Shown piece by piece: positions 43,401 through 46,999 of a DNA stretch of 64,000 bases; position 1 is the first letter of the stretch; each line of letters opens with the position of its first letter. Source of the DNA: Coenobita brevimanus. Lineage: Eukaryota; Arthropoda; Malacostraca; Decapoda; Coenobitidae. The position numbers and the translations under genes were made by a program. Under the pieces are notes generated by a model. That model saw only the letters and a list, made by a program, of their open reading frames with translations. It was not told the DNA's origin and did not search any database. The stretch is from NCBI GenBank assembly GCA_032717465.1, contig CM064671.1, positions 54,189,991 to 54,253,990 on the forward strand, in the 5' to 3' direction.

Positions 43401-44170
43401 AGTTGAGAGGTATATGAGGGATGGGGGAGATATTTGGGGGGAGGGCAGTCAAATGGTGGGTGACAGAGCGACTTGGAGGCGTATTGTCTGCGGCCACCCT
43501 TTGCGGGATGAGGGCGTTGGGCTATAGATAGATAGATAGATAACTTCATCCTGTTCCGCAGTGTATGTCGCTGTTATTGAGAGTGACCTACATGCCTCAA
43601 CATTAATGTGAGTGACTTACTTGCCTCAGCAGTAGCCTAATGTGACAGTGCCCTACCCGCCTCAGCAGTAATGTGAGAGTGCCCTACCCACCTCAGCAGT
43701 AATGTGAGAGTGCCCTACCCACCTCAGCAGTAATGTGAGAGTGCCCTACCCGCCTCAGCAGTAATGTTAGAGTGCCCTACCCACCTCAGCAGTAATGTGA
43801 GAGTGCCCTACCCACCTCAGCAGTAATGTGAGAGTGCCCTACCCACCTCAGCAGTAATGTGAGAGTGCCCTACCCGCCTCAGCAGTAATGTTAGAGTGCC
43901 CTACCCACCTCAGCAGTAATGTGAGAGTGCCCTACCCACCTCAGCAGTAATGTGAGAGTGCCCTACCCGCCTCAGCAGTAATGTTAGAGTGCCCTACCCA
44001 CCTCAGCAGTAATGTGAGACTGACCTACCTGCCTCAGCAGTAATGTGAAAGTTACCTACCCTGCGAACCTGCCCGACAACCCTGGAGAGCTGTGCGTGCA
44101 TCACGTTTGCGGCCTTTTCGTCCACACCCACCTCGAATACACCCACACCATATGTTGAGCTGTTTTCAAT
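8776..44170 (-). CDS. Ionotropic receptor (IR) gene, partial, six exons
   Basis: Predicted divergent ionotropic glutamate receptor, a ligand-gated cation channel of chemosensory dendrites. Seen: six exons joined in phases 0-0, 0-2, 2-2, 2-2, 2-0, 0-0 give 864 nt (288 codons) with no stop. The order matches the family: amino-terminal domain ([13 protein letters not shown]), linker ([12 protein letters not shown]), start of ligand-binding lobe S1 ([11 protein letters not shown]), S1 middle (NGSWDGMVG), S1 end ([12 protein letters not shown]) and the pre-M1 motif [12 protein letters not shown]. Family knowledge: these motifs are typical of decapod IRs. The usual D-F after the S1 arginine is Q-Y here, so glutamate may not be the ligand. 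Missing: signal peptide exon(s), M1, pore, M2, S2 and M3. Introns are 12.4, 4.8, 2.3, 13.7 and 1.3 kb and hold most mobile elements of the window. The family call is firm, the subfamily is open. Confidence 0.87.
8926..10106. other. Intron E-F of the IR gene and part of intron D-E context
   Basis: No gene or repeat family recognised. It holds scattered TATC/TTTC words at 9940-9990. Confidence 0.6.
10107..10145. repeat. (TC)n microsatellite
   Basis: About 19 TC units in the 1.3-kb intron between IR exons E and F. Confidence 0.97.
10272..10362 (-). CDS. IR gene, exon E (S1 middle)
   Basis: A 91-nt exon of one base plus 30 codons, found because the family needs a segment between exons D and F. 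The acceptor is GGCTATAG (weak pyrimidine tract), the donor GAG|GTAAGG. It reads [10 protein letters not shown] followed by [20 protein letters not shown]. The RP--G-WG--L-NGSW-GMVG wording is a hallmark of this part of arthropod IRs. The phase-2 entry exactly completes the lysine codon from exon D, and the exit is phase 0. Confidence 0.87.
10490..10730 (-). pseudogene. LINE 3'-end relic
   Basis: On the minus strand a short piece reads [20 protein letters not shown], then, after a frameshift, [19 protein letters not shown] and FVSSCPQL. This basic, arginine-rich ending with TWRRFV resembles the carboxyl end of RTE/CR1-type LINE polyproteins. It lies just upstream of IR exon E in the long D-E intron. 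It is a fragment without the catalytic domain. Confidence 0.5.
11000..13080 (+). mobile_element. LINE with 2A-like motif, degenerate
   Basis: A non-LTR retrotransposon truncated in the reverse transcriptase. The order is: leader, 2A-like GDTDINPGP (11263-11289), CPTC zinc-finger relic, proline-rich linker, endonuclease fragments (NVILQETKL near 11780, NIILGGDVS near 12057, later stops and shifts), and [15 protein letters not shown] near 12990-13050, the start of the reverse transcriptase. Nothing after this block is found, and the TGACCT repeat follows at 13084. Several frameshifts show an old copy. Confidence 0.72.
11029..11829 (+). CDS. LINE ORF amino-terminal part (2A, zinc finger)
   Basis: An open frame of 266 codons. 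Residues 75-87 read [13 protein letters not shown], close to the D-x-E-x-N-P-G-P ribosome-skipping motif of 2A peptides, with D in place of E. Then ICPTCSKS and CRNWTHF, a decayed PHD/CCHC-like finger with one or two lost cysteines. From residue 145 on it is a Pro/Thr/His-rich linker typical of these elements. The real start is not known. 2A-like sequences are documented at the amino end of non-LTR retrotransposons, so the location fits. The protein is probably no longer made. Confidence 0.6.
   Translation: MVSSPWVYPPEGVEAEEEDSMGAKSPQTPLAPHRARELGNGFGRMGKYHISQHNTHNNTVFSTPRNDFPVVISQRFLAGDTDINPGPTNKYICPTCSKSITSSRQTKGSFQWNSCRNWTHFTYTTPASRKHYTNTWTCSLFSFPPPTNPLTNPTPTSFTPPQPNPPILPTPFNPPNPSIPRKSNSLQPYLHHNPLLPLPFTHTPTSPPCCITQHTSYTQHKHSSNKHIRHKHQNTRTHTIHQRTKHTQCHLTRNKTTQGTKNTYIS
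13084..13400 (+). repeat. TGACCT-monomer repeat, copy 1
   Basis: Two monomers of about 145 bp, each opening with TGACCTTGAxTTTGACCTTT. The first contains TGACCTTTCAAGGTCA, two nuclear-receptor half-sites pointing away from each other. It ends with GCAAACAAACAAACAAACGA and a GC-rich hairpin (CCTCGCTGG ... CCCAGGCAAGG). The same tail is at 19120-19200. Confidence 0.8.
13401..14382. other. Intron sequence, no gene
   Basis: No coding region or element recognised apart from the (CA)n at 13827-13859. Confidence 0.6.
13827..13859. repeat. (CA)n microsatellite
   Basis: About 16 AC units. Confidence 0.97.
14383..14990 (-). pseudogene. Jockey-like LINE 3' fragment
   Basis: Reverse-transcriptase thumb and carboxyl end of the family seen at 26.7-29.9 kb. 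Blocks in order on the minus strand: [29 protein letters not shown] [14 protein letters not shown], then [20 protein letters not shown] and FKSNCY. Two frames must be joined near 14640. It is truncated at its 5' side at about 14990. An A-rich run (14383-14413) marks the other end. Confidence 0.7.
15440..16030 (-). CDS. LINE A: thumb and carboxyl domain
   Basis: Continuation of the reverse-transcriptase frame after one stop. It reads [51 protein letters not shown] and, after a TGA at 15652-15650, WFGHMERM, then [11 protein letters not shown] at the end. The GAETW...RCLR...GVTR...WFGHxxRM...W series is the usual ending of RTE-like LINEs. TGA stands where arginine is expected before WFGH. Confidence 0.85.
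16031..17107 (-). CDS. LINE A: reverse transcriptase
   Basis: An open frame of 358 codons. It carries [11 protein letters not shown] (fingers), [63 protein letters not shown] (first catalytic Asp), [19 protein letters not shown] and [14 protein letters not shown] with the intact FADD pair. NENKSKVM follows. Family blocks and spacing are intact, so only flanking stops disable it. The frame ends at a TAG before VECFKYLG. Confidence 0.9.
   Translation of the reverse strand: MLIEMDAVRKRWAEHFERLLNVEEERVTKIVADGRMQGINVLGELNDSLITKEEVEKAVKEMKTGKAAGMDGCAVECLKGGGVTIVDWLVRLLNVCFVKGMVPIDWTSACMVPLYKGKGDKYECTCFRGISLLSVVGKVYGRVLIMRVREGTEGVIGDEQCGLRRGRGCVDQVFAVRPVCEKYLAKGKDVFWAFMDLENAYDRTDREALWTVLRLYGLDGRLLKGVNSFYVNSGACVRVGNAVSDWFPVRVGPRQGCVISPWLFNIYMDGVVREVNARVLGGGLSLVNVDGREWNLKQLLFADDTALVADSEERLRQFVKEFGRVCEREKLKVNENKSKVMKCTRLVDGRGMSIVLHG
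17163..17609 (-). CDS. LINE A: linker between endonuclease and RT
   Basis: 148 codons, basic and helical ([39 protein letters not shown]). It follows the endonuclease in the same frame after a single TGA and ends KKMF-stop, where TGG (Trp) is expected. It is the usual spacer of RTE-like proteins. Confidence 0.8.
   Translation of the reverse strand: MRARRVRCGREVLKVSELDKREKMIEYQEKLKDEWNAVKDQENGSVEEEWQLSKSAMVGHAEEVCGVRRVGGGERKGSEWWCEEVSMAVAEKRRAFEAWLQRKDEVSYERYKEMRNRVRRAVHDAKVAADERWGRRLTENFQQNKKMF
17610..18389 (-). CDS. LINE A: apurinic-type endonuclease
   Basis: Target-nicking endonuclease of the LINE. Blocks: [10 protein letters not shown] (first Asn), [13 protein letters not shown] (Glu), [23 protein letters not shown] (Asp/Asn), and [17 protein letters not shown] (SDH motif). 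The usual VDYxL is altered to VDKAL near residue 215, which may harm activity. The frame is open upstream of the first listed codon to about 18470 ([13 protein letters not shown]), so the true start lies further 5'. Confidence 0.88.
   Translation of the reverse strand: MSNPRTVKIGSMNVRGCSTIEANREEIGRMFVRRKLDVLALSETRMKGKGESMFGSVNGRLSGVNRGRAREGVALLVSSKVQQCVLEWKEVSSRLMWVKAKFERELRVFVSAYGPGSERDEEERESFWNDVDECLQSFVANVNVVLMGDLNARVGNVAVEGVVGMHGVPGINENGEGMIRMCVEREIVIGNTLFEKKDIYKYTWVRQEGGMVVDKALMGYVVVSRNVIGRLLDVRVLRGEGGGMSDHYLVERKLRVGKR
18590..19200 (+). repeat. TGACCT-monomer repeat, copy 2
   Basis: Four degenerate monomers (starting near 18590, 18711, 18853 and 18995; about 142 bp period) with TTGACCTTTCAAGGTCA palindromes at 18722 and 18865. 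It ends like copy 1: AAACAAAxAAAC, then CCTCGTCGGACTCTGTCCAG and CCGAGG, which fold into a hairpin. Orientation is the same as in copy 1. Confidence 0.82.
19201..19860. repeat. Intron with 131-bp tandem duplication (19601-19857)
   Basis: The block starting TCAGACACATATATATAAAT at 19601 recurs at 19732 with only two visible base differences, so the duplication is young or kept homogeneous. It holds the palindrome TAGGAATCCTA. The rest (19201-19600) is AT-rich with nothing recognised. Confidence 0.9.
20109..20967 (+). CDS. LINE B: apurinic-type endonuclease (frameshifted)
   Basis: From [15 protein letters not shown] at 20105 the frame reads [16 protein letters not shown] (first Asn), [12 protein letters not shown] (Glu), then shifts one frame near 20425 to continue [35 protein letters not shown] (Asp/Asn) and [19 protein letters not shown]. 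The closing SDH block appears as GSDHQLS only after another shift at about 20935. All catalytic blocks remain visible. Confidence 0.85.
21087..21758 (+). CDS. LINE B: spacer and start of RT
   Basis: 223 codons, charged and helical ([39 protein letters not shown]). It ends with the fingers motif [11 protein letters not shown] one-base loss right after this motif throws the frame, and the RT goes on in the frame opened at 21731. Confidence 0.82.
   Translation: MVLETLEEGERSVDEMWEDVNKVLHETAECTIGRRHRFRRKKWISEETWDMIKKRGEAKLRSEMQCVDEREIELARAAYWSLNSEVRRLARRDKRRCVDEKVAETEILINKNDGQSQRIAYESIRELSGNAGKRKEIPIRDREGNLLTKDGDIKNRWKEHFETVLNRPIPPEEDIPSAQEDLNIETGELRLAEVEKAVKQLKNNKAPGRMVYFRKCLKWRGID
21731..23161 (+). 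CDS. LINE B: reverse transcriptase and carboxyl domain
   Basis: A frame with a single in-frame TAA at 22352. Blocks: [54 protein letters not shown] (first Asp), [20 protein letters not shown], then after the stop [13 protein letters not shown] with intact YADD. The carboxyl part has [34 protein letters not shown] and [15 protein letters not shown], and ends GATGND. Domain blocks are complete, so this copy is young to middle-aged. Confidence 0.88.
23175..23360. repeat. 96-bp tandem duplication after LINE B
   Basis: Two copies of a block beginning GATATAxCCAxAATTCCAAG and ending CTAAAACTTCATGCCCTTT. It may be the LINE B 3' untranslated region or a target-side repeat. Confidence 0.75.
23361..24015. 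other. IR intron D-E, no gene
   Basis: No coding feature recognised between LINE B and the exon D donor. Confidence 0.6.
24016..24174 (-). CDS. IR gene, exon D (start of ligand-binding lobe S1)
   Basis: Exon of 159 nt, phase 2 to 2. The acceptor is GTTTTCATTCACAG, the donor AA|GTATGT. It reads [20 protein letters not shown], then [20 protein letters not shown]. This is the first beta-strand and helix of the glutamate-receptor-like S1 lobe (PxLVVA-E--P, then FSG----I-E-L---LNF). The open frame runs past the donor for some codons, but stopping at the donor is what matches the next exon. Confidence 0.87.
24517..24655 (-). repeat. Short dispersed repeat, copy 1
   Basis: CCTGCCCTGTCCCGACCACT, CCCCCCAATCCCGA, a T-run, then CCTCCGCTTTTGGTGAGAAA and CATCGAAA. 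The same block order occurs inverted at 50193-50335. Confidence 0.7.
25914..25941. repeat. (TG)n microsatellite
   Basis: 14 TG units. Confidence 0.95.
26245..26265. repeat. (CA)n microsatellite
   Basis: About 10 AC units. Confidence 0.95.
26458..26586 (-). CDS. IR gene, exon C (linker before S1)
   Basis: Exon of 129 nt, phase 2 to 2. The acceptor is TTTTACTACCTAG and the donor AA|GTAAGTCG matches consensus. The first base completes the arginine codon begun in exon B. It reads [30 protein letters not shown] and PLFHDKFSK. The RxATW-P--G-TL---LPLFP-KF pattern sits just before the ligand-binding domain in crustacean IRs. Confidence 0.87.
27060..28324 (+). CDS. LINE C: endonuclease and spacer
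   Basis: An open frame of over 400 codons. Blocks: [11 protein letters not shown] (first Asn), [14 protein letters not shown] (Glu), [31 protein letters not shown] (Asp/Asn), [13 protein letters not shown], and [15 protein letters not shown] (SDH). All catalytic residues are present. The spacer ends with the [13 protein letters not shown] block before the RT. The frame ends at 28324, where the RT continues one frame off. The frame is open upstream of the first listed codon (27098, not an ATG). Confidence 0.88.
28293..29861 (+). pseudogene. LINE C: reverse transcriptase, broken
   Basis: Blocks in order but in several frames: [59 protein letters not shown] (first Asp), [66 protein letters not shown] and [18 protein letters not shown]. 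The usual A of the Y/F-A-D-D box is T (TADD would be a one-base GCA-to-ACA change). Stops occur near 28597, 28870, 29154, 29381 and 29663. Confidence 0.85.
29960..30078. repeat. (TA)n then (GA)n microsatellites
   Basis: TA array at 29960-30040, then CTCGT, then GA array at 30046-30078. It directly follows the LINE C 3' end. Confidence 0.96.
30079..31405. other. IR intron B-C, no gene
   Basis: No coding sequence recognised. It holds C10 plus (AC)n at about 30950-30976 and an A-run at 31203-31221. Confidence 0.6.
31406..31629 (-). CDS. IR gene, exon B (amino-terminal domain)
   Basis: Exon of 224 nt, 74 codons plus two bases, phase 0 to 2. It starts after TTACAG and ends at AG|GTGAGAGTGG, a strong donor. 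It reads [18 protein letters not shown], then [18 protein letters not shown] and [10 protein letters not shown]. The SDDPxFLAAFA, RLLVW-TRLLVVTRLPL and TNxxLLLVE blocks recur in decapod IR amino-terminal domains, which makes this one of the most diagnostic exons. Confidence 0.87.
32495..32603 (+). pseudogene. MADF-domain relic
   Basis: One frame reads [18 protein letters not shown], and after a shift another reads [18 protein letters not shown]. Together this follows the MADF pattern (FIE-YR----LW ... YKN---K--A---LA). MADF/Myb-like proteins accompany the transposase in PIF/Harbinger elements. It is cut by the microsatellite at 32603. Confidence 0.55.
32603..32705. repeat. (CA)n-(TC)n-(CA)n compound microsatellite
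   Basis: About 27 CA units, then CTCTCCTCTCTC..., then 11 more CA units. The LINE D1 5' end adjoins. Confidence 0.96.
32978..33950 (+). CDS. LINE D1 ORF1 (coiled coil, RRM-like)
   Basis: It starts at a good ATG ([18 protein letters not shown]). Residues 20-172 are a long coiled coil ([33 protein letters not shown]). The first frame stops at 33494-33496 after an A8 run. A one-base shift there opens the second half, with [25 protein letters not shown] and [17 protein letters not shown], which looks like an RNA-binding (RRM-type) domain followed by a basic tail. Copy D2 has the same break. It is the probable RNA-chaperone of the LINE particle. Confidence 0.8.
33897..34859 (+). CDS. LINE D1 endonuclease
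   Basis: The frame overlaps the end of ORF1 by about 50 bases. It carries [13 protein letters not shown] (first Asn), [13 protein letters not shown] (Glu), [23 protein letters not shown] (Asp), [15 protein letters not shown] and [14 protein letters not shown] (SDH). The usual GDFN reads GDFI. The frame is lost at about 34832 through a 13-nt deletion seen by comparison with D2, and the protein breaks before the RT. Confidence 0.87.
   Translation: MREDQKGTRRNFFLQSNRIAGTKVVHKQDGRKRRKLAEPCHDRYIKKMIKLMYSNVDGIVSKLLEMNDYVRENEPQIICLTETKLTPRISNDILNLEEYNIWRRDRNLKKGGIIILTKKNLKVKEINLDIPSQVELIAVEIDTSEGKVIVANLYMPPRSNTWERDEYEDLAESTIQSIRSLLHKMEEKSERIILTGDFITNINWNTLDINSQESCWDQKLLDLVQEFFLTQHVRETTRKRGLDVPSVLDLIFTRQENDIDSLIYHPPLGKSDHAVLNYNFRIAYDIVNSNDSYKKRLNYKKGNYQDLKKYFLKTSMEDKI
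34960..36900 (+). CDS. LINE D1 reverse transcriptase (one stop, one shift)
   Basis: Blocks: [41 protein letters not shown] (35570-35572, Arg expected before PVSLTS), [40 protein letters not shown] (first Asp), [35 protein letters not shown] with intact FADD, and [20 protein letters not shown] shift near 36600 leads to the end [20 protein letters not shown]. This wording is CR1/L2-type rather than RTE. Confidence 0.9.
36905..36950. repeat. (TC)n microsatellite
   Basis: About 22 CT units directly after ACACAC at the LINE D1 3' end. Confidence 0.96.
37137..37179. repeat. (TG)n microsatellite
   Basis: About 21 TG units inside the right arm of the DNA transposon. Confidence 0.96.
37474..41154. 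other. IR intron A-B, no gene supported
   Basis: Mostly unrecognised. It includes T-runs at about 38091 and 39956. A plus-strand open stretch at 38937-39101 looks protein-like ([20 protein letters not shown]) but matches no family I know; after its TAG the same frame stays open for about 25 codons. Confidence 0.5.
40417..40466. repeat. (TC)n microsatellite
   Basis: About 24 TC units. Confidence 0.96.
41155..41235. repeat. 31-bp minisatellite, distal degenerate part
   Basis: Two to three decayed units (CTCAGCAGTAATGTAAGGGT, then CCTCAGAAGTAAAGTGAGTG, then CCGCCTCAGCAGGAACATGA). It is the far side of the array split by LINE E1. Confidence 0.75.
41260..42046 (+). pseudogene. LINE E1: spacer domain
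   Basis: Two frames: [19 protein letters not shown] with WNDEVK-stop, then [47 protein letters not shown] and [13 protein letters not shown], the fingers motif that opens the RT. It resembles the linker of LINE A. Confidence 0.75.
42118..43495 (+). CDS. LINE E1: reverse transcriptase and carboxyl domain
   Basis: [59 protein letters not shown] (first Asp), then, after TGA at 42547-42549, [20 protein letters not shown] and [13 protein letters not shown], where FADD has become FVND, so the second catalytic Asp pair is lost. It ends [48 protein letters not shown] and, after a [15 protein letters not shown]. This copy cannot polymerise. Confidence 0.87.
43550..44059. repeat. 31-bp minisatellite adjoining IR exon A
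   Basis: About 14 units of CCTCAGCAGTAATGTGAGAG plus TGCCCTACCCR, period exactly 31. Variants repeat in order (CCCG then GTTAGAG every third or fourth unit), showing higher-order amplification. On the minus strand each unit begins G-GTAGGG/T, and the unit closest to the exon supplies the real donor GTAGGTAAC. Units are cleanest near 43690-44000. Confidence 0.95.
44060..44170 (-). CDS. IR gene, exon A (amino-terminal domain)
   Basis: Exon of 111 nt, 37 codons, phase 0 at both ends. The acceptor is a pyrimidine-rich TTATGTTATTCCAACCAG at 44188-44171. The reading includes [16 protein letters not shown] and ends [11 protein letters not shown]. The donor is AGG|GTAGGTAAC, and a 31-bp minisatellite starts at the donor itself. 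No upstream exon was found in the window. This is the shortest match to the family and so the least certain exon, but its phase fits exon B exactly. Confidence 0.72.
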
Positions 44171-44773
44171 CTGGTTGGAATAACATAAACCATTAGTTTG
44201 AGTTTCTGATATGCCTGTCTCTTCTGGTATGCAGCAAGACATTTTCTTATGTAGGACAATGCACTTGAGTGTAAGTTAGTACCGGTACTTGAGTTACCAT
44301 GGCAGTGGAATCGTAGATCTCTCCTTTCGTTGTAACGGTGATAATCGGGCATTCTACAGTTGACACACTTGAAATTGCAGCACTAAATACCAGCCCGAAC
44401 GAATATGTTGATTTCACACTATCTGATGAATAAATGTGTTCACTCAACATTAGGTTTATGTTAATTTGAATACAATAATAGATTATCAATAATGATCTCT
44501 CATGTATTGCATTCTATTGGCAGGTACACAGATATCTTACTCATGTAGTGAGGTAGTTCAGCAGCTGTTGCGGCAGCCAAGGTGAACAGCAGAGGTTGGT
44601 ACATCACCCCTTATTCGTTTCAGTCTACCGAGAAACACAGAGGTTTCATGAAATGCAGTTTTAATGGTCCAGATTTATTGTAAATTCATCACTAGTTTGG
44701 CTTATAATTCTGGAAATAAGAAAATGTAGATTTTAAATAACTGATGGCTGTTTAGTCAGCGTATGAGTAATTG
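44171..44773. other. Sequence upstream of IR exon A, no gene
   Basis: Intron or 5' flank on the minus strand. No signal-peptide exon was identified. Confidence 0.5.
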
Positions 44774-45275
44774 ATGAAAAAGATAATTAGATCTGATGTG
44801 AGAGGTGTAAGGCTGAGAGGAAGACCACGAATAGGATGGATGGACAGTGTGAAGAGAGCGCTGGATGCGAGAGGGATGTCTGTTGAGCAAGGAAGAGTGG
44901 CTGTGCGTGACAGAAATAAATGGAGAGAAATTGTGAATGAATAAGTGATGACGCAGCCCTGAGGGGATATTCTCCCGCATTTGGTCTGATCAGCTAGTCA
45001 GGTCAGGTGCGGGTAAGGGGATGGGTCTGTTATGATGTGGCAGGGGTAAACCAGTTCTGCTGTCGGGCCCTGCTGCGGATGTCACTGATTGCATTGCCCA
45101 GTTGACCCTTGTGCGGTGTGGTGCGGTGAGGATCTGTCCGTTCTCCCCTTTGGGGCTAAGATGCAAATGAATGTGTTTGAATGGATGAGTAAATGGAGAG
45201 TGAGTCGTCCTGTCTCGGCTACCTCCCTTTCCTTGGGGGAAGCAGCCTAGGTATATAGATAGATAGATAGATGAG
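44774..45275 (+). mobile_element. RTE-like LINE A, 5'-truncated 3' end
   Basis: It begins with [23 protein letters not shown] coding sequence and continues [31 protein letters not shown], stop, then the same 3' untranslated region (GCGGGTAAGGGGATGGGTCT, GGTAAACCAG) and tail (TATAGATAGATAGATAGATG) as 15114-15640. Orientation is opposite to LINE A. Confidence 0.9.
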
Positions 45276-45439
45276 TAACAGTGTGATGTGTTGGTGAATG
45301 GGGAGACTTTATTTCGTGGATGATTAATCGCGCCATTATAAATGACTGAGACGGAACTGTGAATGGGTGAAACTGTATTGTCTTAAGAAGACAAGAAAGA
45401 GCACACGGAAGTGCAACACTCGCGTCCACCAACTGGTTT

Positions 45440-46395
45440 AAGGGCCGAATATTTGACTTTGTCCTGTGACCTTGACCTTTGATAAATGACTGTCAAAATC
45501 GCATTAATTTCTGCCTAACTCGTAATTCTTCCACCAAGTTTGGTTCAGATCAAATAAAAACAATGAGATTGTGCCCAATGACCGTGATATTTGAGCTTTC
45601 CCTGTAACCTTGACCTGAGACTGTTTTGTTCTCCAATTTACATATCTCTTCCCTTGTTTTAACATGAACCAGCAACAAAACTTAGTCTATATCAGAAAAA
45701 AAAAATAATTCGACTTTCCCATATAACTTTGACCTTTGATCTTTTGTTCTCTAAAGCAACAAGTCAGCCTCTTGAGTGATCCTCAGCTCAGATCTGATCA
45801 AAACTATTTTAGTTATTATATTCACATTTAGGCCATTGGGTCGAAACTGGACCTTGTTCTGTTTCCTTGATACTTATTTTAAAATATGGATCACTTCATT
45901 CTTGCTTGACCCTTACCAAATCAGATGAAAAATGAGTTGAACTTGTCCCAAAGCTTTGACATTTACCCTTCCCATATAAGCCTGACCACCGATTGTTGTA
46001 AAAAAAATATATATATAGTTCTAGTACTTGGCTGACCATCAATCCTTCTGCCAAGTTTGGTAAAAGTTGCATCAAAGCCGTCTGAGTTATTTTGTTAGAA
46101 AACTCACATACTGTTCAAGAATTTTTCTTACCTTTTTACCATGTCCTTTGACTTATTGTTCTCAAAACTGAATCACATCATTTTTGTCTTATCCACGACC
46201 CTTCTGCGATGTTAGCTCAAAACTTGATAAAAGCTGTTTAAATTCATTTTGTCGTGGCAGCGTTTGACCCAAGTCTGCAACCTTGACATTTAAAATACTG
46301 ATTTTGAAAATAAAAGATTTCAGATACTCTTTCACTTTCTCGTAACCTTTCTTTCAAGTTTCGTTGAAGTCGAATTTAAACTGTTCATGTTGGGG
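45440..46395. repeat. Degenerate TGACCTTTGA repeat region
   Basis: TGACCTTGACCTTTGATAAA at 45468, TAACCTTGACCTGAGACTG at 45606 and AACTTTGACCTTTGATC at 45724 alternate with CCAAGTTTGGTTCAGATC-type words (45537, 46051, 46353) at roughly 130-180 bp. Tandem but old. Related in wording to, yet distinct from, the 13.1 and 18.6 kb repeats. Confidence 0.6.
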
Positions 46396-46399
46396 GAGA

Positions 46400-46695
46400 T
46401 TATATATGACTCAAGCACGTCTCTTTGATTCTGCTTATCTCACTGGCTTCCTTTAATCCCTGTCACTTCACTGCACTAAGGGATCTTTATCTCTTCTCTA
46501 TCACTACATCAATGGTTACTGCTCCTCTGAACAGTCTGCTTGCATCCCTCCACCACTACAGTGGGCGAGTAGCACCCACCCAGTCATCTCGAACGGATCT
46601 TGAATTTGGCTCTCTAATACCTTTTTTTTTTAATTGTATTTTCTTCGAAGAAACAACCTTGTACGTATCTAGCCTTTGGTTCCTTCTTCCTTGCA
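46400..46695 (+). mobile_element. Jockey-like LINE C 3' fragment
   Basis: DSAYLTGFL-like relic, then FTALRDLYLFSITTSMVTAP in the frame shifted relative to [11 protein letters not shown], and the 3' end GAACGGATCTTGAATTTGGC ... GCCTTTGGTTCCTTCTTCC. About 150 bp between the HCSSE block and the end are missing compared with 29.6-29.95 kb. (CA)n follows at 46698-46713. Confidence 0.8.
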
Positions 46696-46999
46696 TAACA
46701 CACACACACACAAGGAGTCAAGGAGGACAGACGTGCGCCAAAAACGCTCCATACTGAGTCAGCACGGCCAGTGGCATTACCTAAATTAGTATCTTTATAT
46801 GAGTCAAGCTCTGTACCAGGTTAGACTAAATGATTTTTTATTATTAAAAACAAAAATAATAAGAAGTTTAAACAAGACTTGTTCAAGCAGAAAAGAGAAA
46901 CGAGTGGCGAAAGAATGCGCTCAGTCAGCTGAGGTTTGTTTAAACTACAGCTGCCCCAGGGAATGTACAGTAAGTACTCTGTGCTTTTAGTATTGCAAA

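Larger units (their letters stand above)
41236..43545 (+). mobile_element. RTE-like LINE, copy E1
   Basis: A 5'-truncated non-LTR element on the plus strand, ending in TAGATAGATAGATAGATAA (43524-43542). It starts in the spacer domain. Copy E2 at 62.7-64.0 kb is the same family at roughly 80-85% by eye. It landed inside the 31-bp minisatellite next to IR exon A. Breaks: TGA stops near 41567, 42043, 42547 and 43390, and a shift around 42118. Confidence 0.88.

Noticed and set aside
43550..44059. CRISPR-like array
   Set aside because: The units are contiguous 31-bp tandem repeats with no unique spacers, in a eukaryotic intron.
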